From Ceratotherium simum simum (taxonomy: Eukaryota; Chordata; Mammalia; Perissodactyla; Rhinocerotidae): a stretch of 64,000 bases of DNA. The position numbers and the translations under genes were made by a program. This document shows, one piece after another, positions 23,201 to 35,027 of this stretch (positions are counted from its first letter, which is position 1; each line of letters opens with the position of its first letter). Location: positions 5,300,292 through 5,364,291 of the forward strand of contig NW_004454182.1 in NCBI RefSeq assembly GCF_000283155.1. Reading direction: 5' to 3'. Under the pieces are notes generated by a model. It was not told the origin of the DNA. It did not search any database and saw only the letters and a list, made by a program, of their open reading frames with translations.

Positions 23201-25984
23201 ATTTATTCATTAAAATTTTGTTTTAAAAAACACTCATATATTTTTGTTCTTGGAAATTGAGTCCAGACACAGTTTTGAATAACATCAGAGTTAAGGATAG
23301 TAAGCCACGGTTCATGGCCAGAACAGTAAAGCTGATGGAAAAATTATAAGCCATTTCTAAATGTCTATAGTCTTGCATGCATATAACCAAATACCAATTC
23401 CAGAAAATTCTTGTGAATAATTAAGTGAAAAGCTAATTTGTCTAGTTCTTTTCCTGTAACTTTAAAAATAACAGTATTTTACATATTTCCCTTTAACTGT
23501 ATTATTCTCATCCAAAAATGAACAAGTTCATAAAATTCTACTTTATCAAATTGTTATGCCTGGGACTTGCTATCTTGACACTTGTACTCTTAAAATACCA
23601 CTTGATTATAACCGCAGTCATTTTATGCACATATACAATATAAGAAAACAGCAGAAGCTCCGCGATGTTTTATTATTGTCTGATTATTATGCACAGCACA
23701 CTGTATTACTCCAGTAGATATGATTCATCTCAGATCATAGCACATGAGGTAATGACATGTTTTCATTCCCAACATGTGACTACATCTTCTTTCTGCCAAT
23801 TCATAGTGCAAGATTTACTAACTGAGAAAAATGAAAGGTAGCTTCGACTATGAAAGACTCTAAAAAATATTCAAAAGGAATTTATCAATGTTTTAAATAA
23901 ATTATTTTAAGTTCAAGTCAGGAATTTTCAACTATACAATAATTTAACTTATATAGAGAGAAAATATTTTAAAATATGTTTGATGAGTTTCAGTTTACTG
24001 GGTCTTAGTAGAGAATGAATTTTGAGGAAAATGTACATGTAGACTTTTTTTTCCAAAGCTCTCTTTTCAAATTTTTCCAGGCTTTATACACAAAAAATAT
24101 ATATAACTGGTGTATTTGTTTCATACTACACACTTGCTGATAAGCTGTTTTCACTTGTAAAACACAATTTTTTGTCATTATGGAAGGGAAGACTGGGTAT
24201 TGAAGTGGACCTTATAAGATTGCTCTGTGAGTCAGTAACAAACTTCCAAAAAAATGTGTTCCCTAACTGCCTTCCTTCCTAGAGCAGTGGAAACATAGCA
24301 GTCCACAGTGACGAGAGTCTATGGATGCATTTCTGCCTCCAGATCTCCATTTTAAGGTTGGGTACCAAGTATTTTCTCTGTCAAAGATCTTGGATTTAAA
24401 CTTCTTTAACGGTCTTTTTATAAATACATCAAAATTAATTAGCCCACAGTAATATGATTTGCTAAAAGTATTTGCTATGGACCACTTTTTGTTCTTCAAG
24501 TCCTTATAATAATTGGCTTGGAAAACCAAATGGCAGCACCAGCGTATACACAAAGCATGCTTACCAAGAAGCAACACTATAGGTTATAAGGTGAAAATTT
24601 TATAAAAGTTTTATCAAATACCAGTGATTTTACCACCTTGATGTGAAATAACTTATTTTTTCTAGTTATTATCATGTCTTTTGACATAATTGATTATTTT
24701 CATTTATTGCATAATTTGGTTAGTTTTTTTTTAAAAGAAAGTGGACATGATTTTAGGAAGGTCCCATTAGCACTGACTACTGAGAACTAAATCAGAGGCA
24801 TTGCATATGGATTTTTCAACATGTCCATTCCTTGACTGGCAAGAGAAATTGCATTAGCTTCCAGACTGTAAACGTTAAGAGTACATTAAACAATGCATTT
24901 TTTTTTTTTTAACAATTAATAAAAATTCTATCTCAAAAAAAGACCCTAGGTTTATCAACCGCAGTTGAAGTATGTAAGTTCAGGCAACACAAGATGCCAA
25001 TGTAGATAACTGGATAATTCAATTGAAATCTCAAATCCTACCTCTACTTTGTTAGAGAGTATCACGTCTCTGAATTACTTTTATATTATTATTATTAATG
25101 TTATTATTTTAGTAATTCATTCAGAGCCTTGTTTTGCAGCAGTGTGTAAAAAGATTGAGGAACTGGAGTCATTCACCCTTCCCTTCAGCTGCAGAATCGG
25201 TAGTTGTATGCACTGCAGTGCTGGGTATTTACACACAACTGTGACGAAGTTAAGACAAATACACGCAGAAATAAACGGACAAACTTTGAATTTGGTTCGT
25301 AAAACCCTAGGTTCAATTCTTGGATGCTCGTGTTGTTTCGTTGAAGTCTCTTCATCTCACTTAGCTTCAAACATTTATAGGGGGAAGTGCCCTTCATGCC
25401 TAAAATGATTTTGGATGAATGAGGCCCTTGGTCACCTGCTGAAGCATCGGTCCAAAAATTTGCTACGCACAAGAGTTGATTGATTTACTTACACAGTCAT
25501 TGAATTACAAGAGGAGGTGGGAAGCTGTTGCACGAGTGCTTGTGAGAGATGATAGTGAAGATGAAAACAAAAGACATGTAATAGGAGAACGGTGTTATGG
25601 CAGAAGGCGCAAGGACCCTTCTAAAAAGAAAGTCAGGCGACTGGAGGACTTGAGGACCTGGGGGCAAAGTATGACACCCCTGGGAAAAGGGGTTTTCTCC
25701 TTTGTTCAACATAGAACACAGAGTCGGTTCCACAGAGAGTAGAGAGCAGGAATAGAGGAGCCCCAAAGGGCCCTCCTGGTGTAGAACCTATTGCCAGGCC
25801 CCTCCTTGGATGAGGAGGCCAGAACAAATACTGAGGAGGGGGTAGTTCCTGAGCACAGGATGGATGACCTCTAGAGGCTGGGGGAAGGGTCAAGAACCCT
25901 CCAGATACAGAAGTCGATGGTGTAGCATGTTCTCCTTCTTGGAGTTATTTGGGGCGGTGAGTTGTTTTTTGTTTCATTATGTTT
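20211..25984. other. repeat-poor unique sequence
   Basis: About 5.8 kb in which I can name no transposon with confidence and find no gene. Open frames of 104-129 codons (20825-21169, 21486-21875, 24263-24577, 25049-25408) show no domain, no conserved motif and no codon bias I can recognise. A perfect 10-bp hairpin lies at 20819-20843. Around 25510-25565 the wording weakly resembles antisense L2. Confidence 0.5.
20819..20843. repeat. perfect 10-bp hairpin
   Basis: cacagtgtga - ttgca - tcacactgtg: a perfect stem of 10 bp with a 5-nt loop. No T-run follows, so it is not a terminator; it may be chance or a dyad binding site. Confidence 0.9.
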
Positions 25985-26228
25985 TGGGTAGTAGTGCAGC
26001 ATAATGGCTAAGAGCGTGGGCCCTGGAGCAGCCTGCCTGGGTTGAATCCGGGCTCTTATGCCTACTAATTGTGTATATCCTGTGAAGTTACCTATACTCT
26101 TTGTGCCTCGGTTTCCATGCAGAAAAATAGGGATAGTAGTACCTATTTCGTAGACTACTGTGAGAATTAGATGAGTGAACACATTTTAGAACAGTCCCTG
26201 CACAAACCCTGGTCATCATAGTAGAGAT
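25985..26228 (+). mobile_element. MIR SINE, sense
   Basis: Nearly full-length MIR: 'agtgcagcataatggctaag', 'agcgtgggccctggagcagc', 'ctgcctgggttgaatccggg', 'gcctcggtttccatgcagaa', 'gagaattagatgagtgaaca' and 'cagtccctgcacaaaccctg'. The tRNA-derived head and the core are both clear. Confidence 0.93.
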
Positions 26229-26784
26229 AGTTTGGTATTTGGCTGATCTAGACACAACTTTGCTTAATCCTGCTTATAATTGAGGCTCTCTCATCCTTAT
26301 AAAATGTAAGGAGCAGGTGCCAAAAGTTCAGTAATCAAGGTAAACAATATTTTAATGACATAATTTTTAAAATCAAAATTAATGCAAAAAAATCTACAGT
26401 GAACAAAATTTCAAATAAAGGCAAGGCTCAATCAGCTTATTTATATAGGTGTTTGTCACAGCCACAGATCAGGCTGAGGTAATTGTCGAGTAACAAAGCC
26501 ATTGTTCTTGACTAGATTTTGGACCATCATGGCTAAGATCCCCTAATGGGACAAGACATGCCTACTGTCTGCTCATTTTCAACTTATCTTTCTTATCATT
26601 TAGCCATTGTCACAACTATAATTATACAATTATGTATATGTGTACAAACATATATATGTATATAAATAACAGTAGAATATTGTGAGAGGTTCAATTTTTA
26701 CAATACAGTGCACAAATACATTTTTCTTTACTACGAAAGACTAAAAAATAATTCTAAGAAATAGATCACTTACAACAAACAGTT
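26229..26784. other. unique AT-rich sequence
   Basis: No gene or nameable repeat; includes a short TA/TG-rich run near 26620-26660. Confidence 0.5.
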
Positions 26785-26866
26785 TTATTCATTCATCCAG
26801 TGAATATATATTGAGTGGCTACTCCATGCCAGACCCCAAGTATGATAATGAAAGTTTGATCTTTCT
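26785..26866 (-). mobile_element. L2 3'-end fragment, antisense
   Basis: Reverse L2 terminus: 'attcattcatccagtgaata', 'tatattgagtggctactcca' and 'tgccagaccccaagtatg'. About 80 bp only. Confidence 0.7.
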
Positions 26867-26867
26867 G

Positions 26868-27052
26868 TCCAGTAATTTTCAACTTTTCTTCCTTACGTGG
26901 AAATCCAACACGCAACGCAGATAAATTCTGAGTTGCCCTGGTTGAATTGGAGACAGGGCACCCGCATGCCCCCTACCTTATTGATATAATCCTCCACTTA
27001 AAGACTTGGCCGTTGAAGAGACTCTAGACTCCAAGGGTTTGAAAAACACTGT
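26868..27052. mobile_element. MER5-like hAT element
   Basis: The ends are inverted, CAGTAATTTTCAAC and GGTTTGAAAAACACTG, as in MER5/Charlie-type non-autonomous hAT elements, and the length (about 185 bp) fits MER5A. The interior is too diverged to match. An 8-bp target duplication is not evident. Confidence 0.55.
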
Positions 27053-27174
27053 TTTAAACAAATGATTATGCAATAAATATCTTAAAATGAATAACAACAT
27101 AGTCCTCAAAAGACAGAAAAAAAATACACCTACCTCAGGTCAATTTTGCATAAGAATATAAGGATTTTTAAAAT

Positions 27175-27900
27175 CTAATTTGTCTCTGCGCCAAAGCCAA
27201 ATCTACGCTCTGGGAGTTTGCAACGAAAGAGGCACCTGCTCGTCTCCGAATAAGCTCTAAGGCCAGTGAATTGCAGCCTCTATTCTTACCTTTGGCGGAA
27301 TATTTGAAAGTTTTGTTTGGTGTCCTCATTTGGGCCCATGTAGACTGTTAGGATCTGAATAACAAGGTCAAGGAGATGAATTCTCTGTCTCTGGATTTAT
27401 TAGCTGGTGCTTTCCCACATAAAAATGCTGGGAAGAAAGGAACCGAGTTCTGGGCTTTTTATTGAGCAATTGCTGTTAATTGACTGAAAGCGTGAAAATC
27501 AAGAATTCCTCAACTTGTCCTTTTGCTCTCTGGAGACAGTGGAGATGTCTCTAGAATATTTTTTGCCTCTGCGGGTATCTGAGATGTGAGACACATTAAC
27601 AATGAAAGGGGTTTTCGGTCAGAATCACTCTGCATCATGGATGCCATTTTCTGCTGATTTAGCTGGGCTGAGAACGGCTGAAAAAGAATCCTTTTTGTGC
27701 CCTTGTCAGTGGCTTCAGCCTAGATTTATAGAAAATCAGCTCTCCCTGTGTCAGATAATCATTACAAAATGAGTTTTGTTCCTGACTCAATGGAAGTAAT
27801 TGGGGGAAAATATTTGATAGGTGTGATGAAGATTATCTTAAGTTAACGCTTTCTATTACGAAAAAAAAGTACCAAGTGTTGCTAATAATTGAGCCAGCGC
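27175..27900. promoter_or_regulatory. candidate conserved non-coding block
   Basis: A repeat-free stretch with balanced base composition, scattered surviving CpGs (27187, 27240s, 27295, 27490s, 27620s) and homeodomain-type ATTA words, sitting between repeat relics. It has no open frame of note. That profile is typical of conserved distal enhancers in gene deserts, but conservation cannot be seen from one sequence. Confidence 0.3.
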
Positions 27901-28974
27901 AGGCATCCGCACATTATTCTTCAAACTGAATATAGGTGATCACGTGAAACATATTTCTACCCACCAAAGCTTGCTGTTCTCCTTTTCCTGGGCTTGGGCA
28001 AAGGGCAGTGGGTGAGTCCTGCTGAGGTGTCTCCTTGCAGTGCCAGGAGCTGGTTACCCAGCAAGAGGTGTGCTTCCAGCAGAGAAGTCAGAATGGTACT
28101 GACTGTTCCCTGGGGAGGGACATCCTGTAAAAACACCAAGGTTGAGAACTGTCATATTCACAGCAGTAGGTGCATTTTCCTCAGAAATTAATGGAGCAAG
28201 CTGGGCAAAAATGTTTTTAAGCTACATCTTCCCTAGAGTAAGATGCAAATTCAAAGTTCTTTTGAAGCCCCGGAATGAAAGTTAAAGATGAGAATTTTCA
28301 GTTTTTGACATTGATAATATAGGCAACCCTCGCACGACGAATATTAAATTGAGATGCTGGATAAGTGGGGTCGATGTTATTCCGGCTGGCTCAGAATGCA
28401 GCGGCAACTCATCCTTGAACAAGTTTACCCAGGCCATTTTTAATAGACAATTATTAAGAATTTATTGTATATTTCTTCCTTCAGTACGCTATGGACATGC
28501 AAATGGATTAAATTATGACTGGTATATTTTTAGGGTTTTATAAATATATTCATTGAGTGGCTTTGACCCTGAAAGTAACATCCAGAAGAGAAGTAGTAGC
28601 CGTCTTTGGAAGTTCTCTGTTTAGTGTTCTGGGGGTGAGGGGGTGGAAACAGCATTATTTTTCCCTGCACTGCATGCAATAATCTTAAATTATATACCCC
28701 ATTCAAGAGAGGTAAGAGACAGTTATGTGCTAAACTTAAAAGAATGTACAGCTCATTTTGGAGAACTATTTGTTACACTTCCTTAAAGAATGTGCCATAA
28801 ATGTTTTGAGTGCGTTGGTAATGGTCGCAGTAAAAGTTTCTGAGGCTTCAAAATTACCTCTTCTATTCACGCAGTTAAGCAGAGGAAAACCTAATCCAGA
28901 AGCCCTTTCTACCTTGGATGTCTGTGCATAAGGACAGGTCTCTGACTAGGACTATGGCACTCATTTCCAAAAAG
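27901..28974. other. unique sequence
   Basis: No gene or nameable repeat. GC-richer near 27960-28130, where short frames on both strands overlap; they have no recognisable features. Confidence 0.5.
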
Positions 28975-29150
28975 AAGGACAGTCATGTGTGCATAGCACC
29001 TTCTGGAAACACACACGTTTAATGCACCTGCAGCATCACATGGATCTGAAAGGCCCGCCTAGGCTCCTGTGTTATTTGCCTCATTTTACCAAGCAGGGAA
29101 TTGTGGCTTGCAGAGGTTAGGTAAATGGCCCAAGAGAAGACAGGAAAACC
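28975..29150 (-). mobile_element. MIR SINE, antisense
   Basis: Reverse MIR core: 'gcctcattttaccaagcagg', 'gaattgtggcttgcagaggt' and 'taggtaaatggcccaag' correspond to the reversed segment that usually reads cattttacagatgagg..ggttaagtaacttgccc. The left boundary is vague. Confidence 0.75.
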
Positions 29151-29157
29151 CAACTAA

Positions 29158-29245
29158 TTTGTTCATTCATTCATTCCTTCATTCATCCATTTAATCACTT
29201 AATCAAAAAATATTTCTCAAGTTCCTACTATGTGTCACTTATATC
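29158..29245 (-). mobile_element. L2 3' end, antisense
   Basis: A TTCA tandem run ('ttcattcattcattccttca') followed by 'atatttctcaagttcctact' and 'atgtgtcac', the reversed L2 terminus with its TGAA-type tail. Confidence 0.8.
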
Positions 29246-31799
29246 GTTTCTTCCACCACTGGCTGGTTCTGTGGCCCTCAGCAGGTCCCAAAATCCTTCT
29301 GTGATCTAGTTACCTCAAATAAAAGCTTGAGAGGAGAAAGCAGCCCGAAAACCGGGGACTTGGATAAGTGATCTTTCAAGAGATCTTCTAGCTGCAAAAT
29401 TTATACTTCCATTAAAATTTTTTACATTTCCTTCTCATTGACTTAGTAACGTATGTACGTATAAGATCTGTTTCTCGCTTTTGTTTATTTTGTACCTGAA
29501 ATTTCAGGAAAAATTCAAAATAAAATAGGTCAATTTTTTTGTATTTTTTCTGATAAAATATTTGGAGTACACACGTGCATACGCATACAGACCCGTATGT
29601 ATTCTATCTATCTAAATTATTTTTTCCATTGTTAAATATTCAAGGCCACCCAAAATATGGCCTGACTGTTGCTCCCAGATGGAGCCTTTGTTTTAAAAAG
29701 AATTGTCTTATATACGTAAACAATTTATCAGGACTTGAAATCTTCAGTCACCAATTGCTGCCAGCAACAACAAAAAGTTCAGATGCAACTAATTGGAAAC
29801 CATTGGAGCATGAGCATCTGGGTGTGATTCATTGTGGCTGATAATGTCTCCAATTACTCATACGCATTTATACATTCGGAATCATGTTAGTGCTTACAAG
29901 GAGGAAAATCGGAGTCCACAATTTTGGTTTTATATGTTTAAGTGTGGGTTAAGAGATTTTTAAATGGCCTAACCATCCCTCTGCCCTTTGCATAAGACAG
30001 GGTAGCCTATTTAAATCATTAATGATGGAAAAATATTTGCAGCTTGCTTTTGGATGTGAGAAATGGACTGGATTATATTAAAAGTTGTCTCCAAACATTC
30101 CATAAGAATTATAATCAAATCAATTAAATGCTAGTGGAAAATATTTCAATTATCCTTAATGGGACAGAGCTTATAAGTGGGCATTTGGGGAGACTACTGG
30201 TACTTTATGTGTAGCCATTCTCTTCAAAAAGCAACAATTATAGTTTTGCTCATGAAAACTAGTCCATAAAATGCAAATGTGCTACAAGCTTGGAGTTTAT
30301 TTTAATGTAACATTATCATACGGTATTATAATAACCTTACTATTTCCTTCTGAAAAAGCTATAAAAACATAAATTTAAAGACATACATTAGTATGGTCTT
30401 TTATTAAAATGTCATCGTTAAGTGGACTCAGAATTTCTTTTGTAATTTTACTGCCTCTCTTTGCTGCCTAATAGATCTAGCAACTTGATCCTGCACCTGC
30501 TGTCACAATACGTTGTGCTGGCCAACAGCAAAGCTCACAATCGAAATCCTGAACTTCCGCTGCCCATTCACATTTGCAAGCTTCAGGTTATAACAGTTTT
30601 TTATTTTAATCATTGCTTTAAATAACACACTGGCCATTTCCAATCCTTCACTTTTATTGAAGACAGATAAGTTTATTAATTCTGTCTGTAAAAGAGCATT
30701 CTTTCTCTTCAACTTACTTTCTTTAAATATATCAAGAGATTTAAATTTAGATATCTGAAGACCCCACTAGATGACACGTTATTAAAACATCTGCCTTTCC
30801 ATAAGCCATTCTGTTCATGGCCATTCCACATGCCCTTTTCTACTTCACCAGACAAAATTGCCCAATCTAAATTTCAGCTCAAGTGTTTGATGGTTTTCAC
30901 GCTGAGCTCAAACTGTTAATGCTTCCCTGAGAGAATAGAATTGAAATGGGATTTAATCTAAAATAACAAAATAGAATAAAGCTTTTACATATAAATAAGG
31001 AATGTCCTGCACACGCTTATGCAAGTTTTTGTTTTCCAGATTTTGCATGTAGTAGATCAAAATAGCAAATTGCAGACATTCAGAATTTGACCCGATAGCA
31101 AAGAACATTCTAAATAAATGGTCTTGTGTTGTCTGCCATCCAATTAATGCACATTGTTGAAGCCAAATTTAAAATCATTTTTAGAATCTATTCCTGATAT
31201 TAACTTTTAATTTCATATGGTTATTTTAAACAGTGACATTTTCAAATATCACCTTAGGTAACCATTATGAACATCTTGGAAAATACTGATTGGAATGGTA
31301 CATAATATTCTCCTTGGTAGACGTGTCACAAAAGGCTTAGACTTGCGACTAAGCTTTCTCTTGTAGAACCCGATGCTTCAATTGACTAAGCATCAGAAAG
31401 CAAATAACAAATCACCTATACACAGGTTGGCTGCGAAAACTAGGAGCAGGATTTTGGAGAGAAACTCTGTGGTCTTTGCCAGAAGCAATTTAAAAACCTT
31501 TGTTTTAATAAAATGATTATAGTACCAGACCTGTCTGTCTGTCCAGCCCCCTTAACTTTCTTTCTCTTAAAAAATAGCCCTCTATTCCACTCTCATAAAC
31601 ATGATCTCTCCAGTTAAAAAGCAGGGAGGAATTTCAGTGCTTTGTGTAAAAATTTACCGGGGCTCATTTTAACATAAAATCATGATTTATCCAACTTTGT
31701 TGATACTGAAAAGATAAATATCTTTTGACCTGTTCTGCATGTTTACAGTATGTTTTTTCATTTTACGAACAGATTTGGAATGTAGCAAAAAATTTGCAT
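29246..31799. other. unique AT-rich sequence
   Basis: About 2.5 kb with no gene and no nameable repeat. ORFs are under 90 codons and featureless. Confidence 0.5.
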
Positions 31800-31962
31800 T
31801 TCAAGATGTCAGTTGAGTTCCTTCAGCTATAAGATGAGAATAATAAAACTGCTCTAACTCACCCGACAGGATGGTTGGGAGGCTGAATGGGAGAAAGGAT
31901 ATTTTGAAAGCGCTGTGTAAAATTTTAAGCTCTATGCCACTGTATATTTTCAGCTATTACTT
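31800..31962 (+). mobile_element. MIR SINE fragment, sense
   Basis: MIR 3' half: 'ttcagctataagatgagaat', 'aataaaactgctctaactca', 'gaggctgaatgggagaaagg', 'gaaagcgctgtgtaaaattt'. The tRNA-like head is missing or too diverged. Confidence 0.7.
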
Positions 31963-33017
31963 AGCAATCACAGTGACCGATAACATATATTTACATTTTG
32001 TTAACATCATTTTATGATCGTACAAATAAAATTCTTATCGCTAATTATAGTATTACCATAGGACCAACTATGAGTTTATCCACAATTATCCTACGAAGAA
32101 ACCTAGATCAATTCCTATTGACTGAATTGCTAAAAAACCTATCACATTTACTTAAAACGCTTGTTTTTCCTTCTCCTCTCTACTATCCGTGCTAATAAAA
32201 ACACGTAATATGTTTTATTCATTCAGATTAGCACCTGGAAATAACTGCTCATGCAGCAGGTCACAAAAAGTGAGATTGTGAGTGTAAAGCTTATATTTAT
32301 GTCTCAATTTATAAATAATGAAAAAATGTGTGTTTAACAAACTAAATTTAAGTTGGGAAAGATTAAAATCAACTATTAAATTCAGAGATAGATTCATCTT
32401 TTACTGACACTTGCTATCATGTTTGATGTTAACAAAACACAAAATTCAGTGTTAATATAAGTGTTTGGGGACATTTTCATGCAGGCCGTATCATTACAAT
32501 ACACATAAAGAGGACGTTTTATTTGTGAATGAACTGATGATATTATTTTAGAATAGGTGCCCACTATTGATGAGTCATCTGTATTATTTAGATGACAGGT
32601 GTTTTTATTTCTTTCTGCCAAAATTAACATACATGTATGAAGAAAGAGAAGTCTCCCAACTTTTTGGTGTGAGTTTAAAAATTAAATAATTAAATGAAAG
32701 TTTTATGTATAGATGAACGACAAGATTGATAGATACCAGCAGCATTATCCCAAGGACAAAAGTGGAAGGAAATAATTATGATTCAAAACTGAAACAAATA
32801 TTCAAAATTGGAGATTTCTCATATGATGATAGCTATTTGTCCTAAAACCACTAGAATAAAATTGACTTAAAAATCCTCCACAAGGAGTCAAAATTAATAG
32901 TTACATGAAAGTATGCCTACTTTAGGATAAGGCTTTGAGAATTTTGTAAGTTAGAGTTTTACGAGAAAATCTTTTTGTGTTTTTCATTTCCTAGGCTTTT
33001 TTTTTTAAAAAAAAAAA
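31963..33017. other. unique AT-rich sequence
   Basis: No gene or nameable repeat recognised. Confidence 0.5.
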
Positions 33018-33029
33018 ACACTTTATTTT

Positions 33030-33206
33030 GTTTGTTTGTTTTGTTTCTCCGCTGGAGGAAGATTAGCTCTGAGCTAACATCTGTGCTAATCTTCCTCTAT
33101 TTTGTGTGTGGGTTGCTACCCCAGCACAGCCACCAACGAGTGGTGTAGGTCTGCGCCTGGGATTGGAGTGTGCCGAAATTAACCACTAAGCCACAGGGCC
33201 GGCCCC
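33030..33206 (-). mobile_element. ERE SINE, antisense
   Basis: Reads reversed: T-rich tail, 'gaggaagattagctctgagc', 'taacatctgtgctaatcttc', 'taaccactaagccacagggc' and the head GGGCCGGCCCCC at the right end. The B-box region is partly deleted. The flanks 'acactttattttg' and 'aaactttattgtt' look like a decayed target duplication, so this copy is older than those at 15.3, 19.4 and 57.2 kb. Confidence 0.92.
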
Positions 33207-33430
33207 CAAAACTTTATTGTTTTTACATAAATATCAGAAGTAATACCTCAAAGGTAAACCTATAAACAGTCTGGTGCACATCCTTCCAGGGTCTTTTGCC
33301 TACGAATGTATGGCTTAATATGTCAATACATGTAGATCTCTTTTTAAGGTTTCATCCTTTCATTTGGAATGGATGTCACACTGGAGGGTCTTTAAGTTGT
33401 AATTTTTCACTTTTACAGATATGTTTCAAT
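33207..33430 (-). mobile_element. probable L1 fragment, antisense
   Basis: Wording such as 'tctggtgcacatccttccag', 'ggtcttttgcctacgaatgt' and 'caatacatgtagatctcttt' resembles a common old antisense LINE stretch ending near ORF2. It is too short and diverged for a firm family call. Confidence 0.4.
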
Positions 33431-33434
33431 AAAT

Positions 33435-33640
33435 AAACTCTATTTATTGAGGGACATAATAGGTGCAACTATTTGCTGTAACCCATTCATATGTTGTACA
33501 ATCGTATGAAGTATTTATTATTATCTCAATTTTTACAATGACAAGACAAAGGCACAGAGACTTAATTAATTAAGAATAAAGCTACATAACCAGAAAGCAG
33601 CAAATCCAGATCGTCTGGCTCTGGAATCCATGCTGTCAAT
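33435..33640 (-). mobile_element. MIR SINE, antisense
   Basis: Reverse MIR: 'actctatttattgaggga', 'tattattatctcaatttttac', 'acaaggcacagagacttaa'-type core (here 'acaaaggcacagagacttaa'), 'gctacataaccagaaagcag', 'gtctggctctggaatccatg'. Nearly full length; faces the MIR that follows. Confidence 0.88.
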
Positions 33641-33654
33641 GACCACTTTCTTCC

Positions 33655-33820
33655 AGCAGCCTGCACAGAACCCCAGCTCTACTACCCACTCTCTGTTAGG
33701 TGTTGGGCACATTTCTTCTCTCTAAGCCTCAGTCTCTTTATTTGCAAAATGAAAGATAATTATTCTATGTGTCTGGAACATAGGAAGTGCTCAATGAAGG
33801 TTAGCTATCATTATTCTTAT
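33655..33820 (+). mobile_element. MIR SINE, sense
   Basis: Sense MIR: 'ccccagctctactacccact', 'tctctaagcctcagtctctt', 'tatttgcaaaatgaaagata' and the tail 'taggaagtgctcaatgaagg'. Together with 33435-33640 it forms an inverted pair about 15 bp apart. Confidence 0.88.
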
Positions 33821-34085
33821 AAGGAATTTGTTATTTATACTCATATATTCTTATTGAAATGCCTAGAAAACACATCCCTAGAAGCAGTGCTGCTAGGTCC
33901 CAGTGTTTCAAATTTGGTTCTCTATTATGATGTTAGTTAGCAATGAAAAGCCCCCTCCTATAGAGATGAACATCAAAGCAACTAGACAACATTAATTGAT
34001 AATTGGTCCTCAAGAAAGTTAAATTGACTGCCTTCCCATTAGATGGAAAAGTTGTGATGGACACTTTTTAAAAAGCACGTTTCTA
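33821..34085. other. unique sequence
   Basis: No gene or nameable repeat. Confidence 0.5.
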
Positions 34086-34308
34086 ACCAGCCCTAATCGC
34101 CTAGTAGTTAAAGTTTGGTGCTCACTGCTCTGGTGGCCCGGGTTCACTTCCCAGTCTCAGAACCACACCACCTGTCTGTCAGTTGCCATGCTGTAGTGGA
34201 GGCTCATATAGAAGAACTAGAAGGACTTACAACTAGGATATATGACCATGTACTGGGGCTTTGGGGAGGAAAAGAGAAAAAGAGGAAGATTCACAACAGA
34301 CGTTAGCT
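34086..34308 (+). mobile_element. ERE SINE (hybrid type), 5' part
   Basis: A diverged ERE head ('aaccagccctaatcgcctag', 'tagttaaagtttggtgctca'), a middle with 'gaagaactagaaggacttac' and 'gtactggggctttggggagg', then the dimer-type tail 'cacaacagacgttagct', where it is cut by an LTR. The remainder of the tail, AGCTCAGGGCAAATCTTTCTC plus poly(A), resumes at 34961 on the far side of the LTR and ends near 34995. Confidence 0.9.
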
Positions 34309-34960
34309 TGTTACTGAACCAGCTTTGTTTTTGCCCGTCACCCCAAAAAGCCATAAATCGAGACGGCAAGATTGCAGCAGAGAGAGGGTTTAATCACAAG
34401 GAAGCCAAGTGAGGAAACGGGAGAGTGAGTCTCAAAACCGCCTCCCTGAAAATAGGGACTCAGGCGTATTTATGGGGTAAGGGGGCAAGCTGGTCTGAAA
34501 TGTGGAGATAGATGATTGGAGGTGAGGAGAGGTGAGGTAATTGATGATCTGCGCAAGCGTAGTCGAACTTAATGCCTCTTCATAGGATAGATGTTCACAA
34601 AGTGGTGATGTTAGCATGATCTGAGGGTGGAGTTTTTAGCCTCTTGATGTCAAAATGTCACTTATTGGACAACTGCGTGGGCCCAGTTGATGGGTTGGTG
34701 GTCTCAACCAGCCTGAAGTGGACAAGGGGTTCTAATTCCTGAAAAACAGCTCAAACACCCATTACCATGGTGACCAAGGCACCAGGGAGACGTTATCTGT
34801 AGGAACCTAGTGGGAGTCAGATAGCGTATTGCCTAGACAGCACAGTTAACAATGGGCGGGGGAACAACTAAAAGCTATAATCAATAATTTCAGAAAGGAA
34901 AAAAAAAAACTTTAGTTACTAGCTACTTAATCATCAATAGCTAACTGTTTACTGGTTTCC
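34309..34960 (-). mobile_element. solo ERV LTR inside an ERE SINE
   Basis: A roughly 650-bp LTR splits the SINE between its 'gacgttagct' and 'agctcagggc' halves, giving a 3-4 bp target duplication (agct at 34305-34308 and 34961-34964). Read on the minus strand it shows a TATA-like ATAAATA (plus 34466-34477), an ATTAAA poly(A) signal (plus 34389-34394) and a pyrimidine-rich segment after it. A short target duplication and this layout fit a gammaretrovirus-like (ERV1) LTR, though the class is inferred. No internal viral genes remain. Same family as 13651-14172. Confidence 0.9.
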
Positions 34961-34995
34961 AGCTCAGGGCAAATCTTTCTCTACAAAAAAAAAAA
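34961..34995 (+). mobile_element. ERE SINE, 3' remnant beyond the LTR
   Basis: Completes the tail of the SINE at 34086-34308 ('agctcagggcaaatctttct' then poly(A)). Flanks 'aaaaagcacgttt' upstream and 'aaaaagcttgattt' downstream resemble its decayed target duplication. Confidence 0.88.
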
Positions 34996-35027
34996 GACAA
35001 AAAGCTTGATTTAAAAAGCAAGTATTT

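Noticed and set aside
25049..25408. 119-codon plus frame as a small cysteine-rich protein
   Set aside because: Cysteines are scattered without spacing pattern, there is a competing frame on the other strand, and no signal peptide is visible.
29160..29190. Tandem TTCA run as a CRISPR-like or functional array
   Set aside because: It is the tetranucleotide tail of a reversed L2 3' end.
34432..34617. 61-codon minus frame as a viral protein remnant
   Set aside because: It is LTR sequence only (U3/R region); no gag, pol or env similarity.
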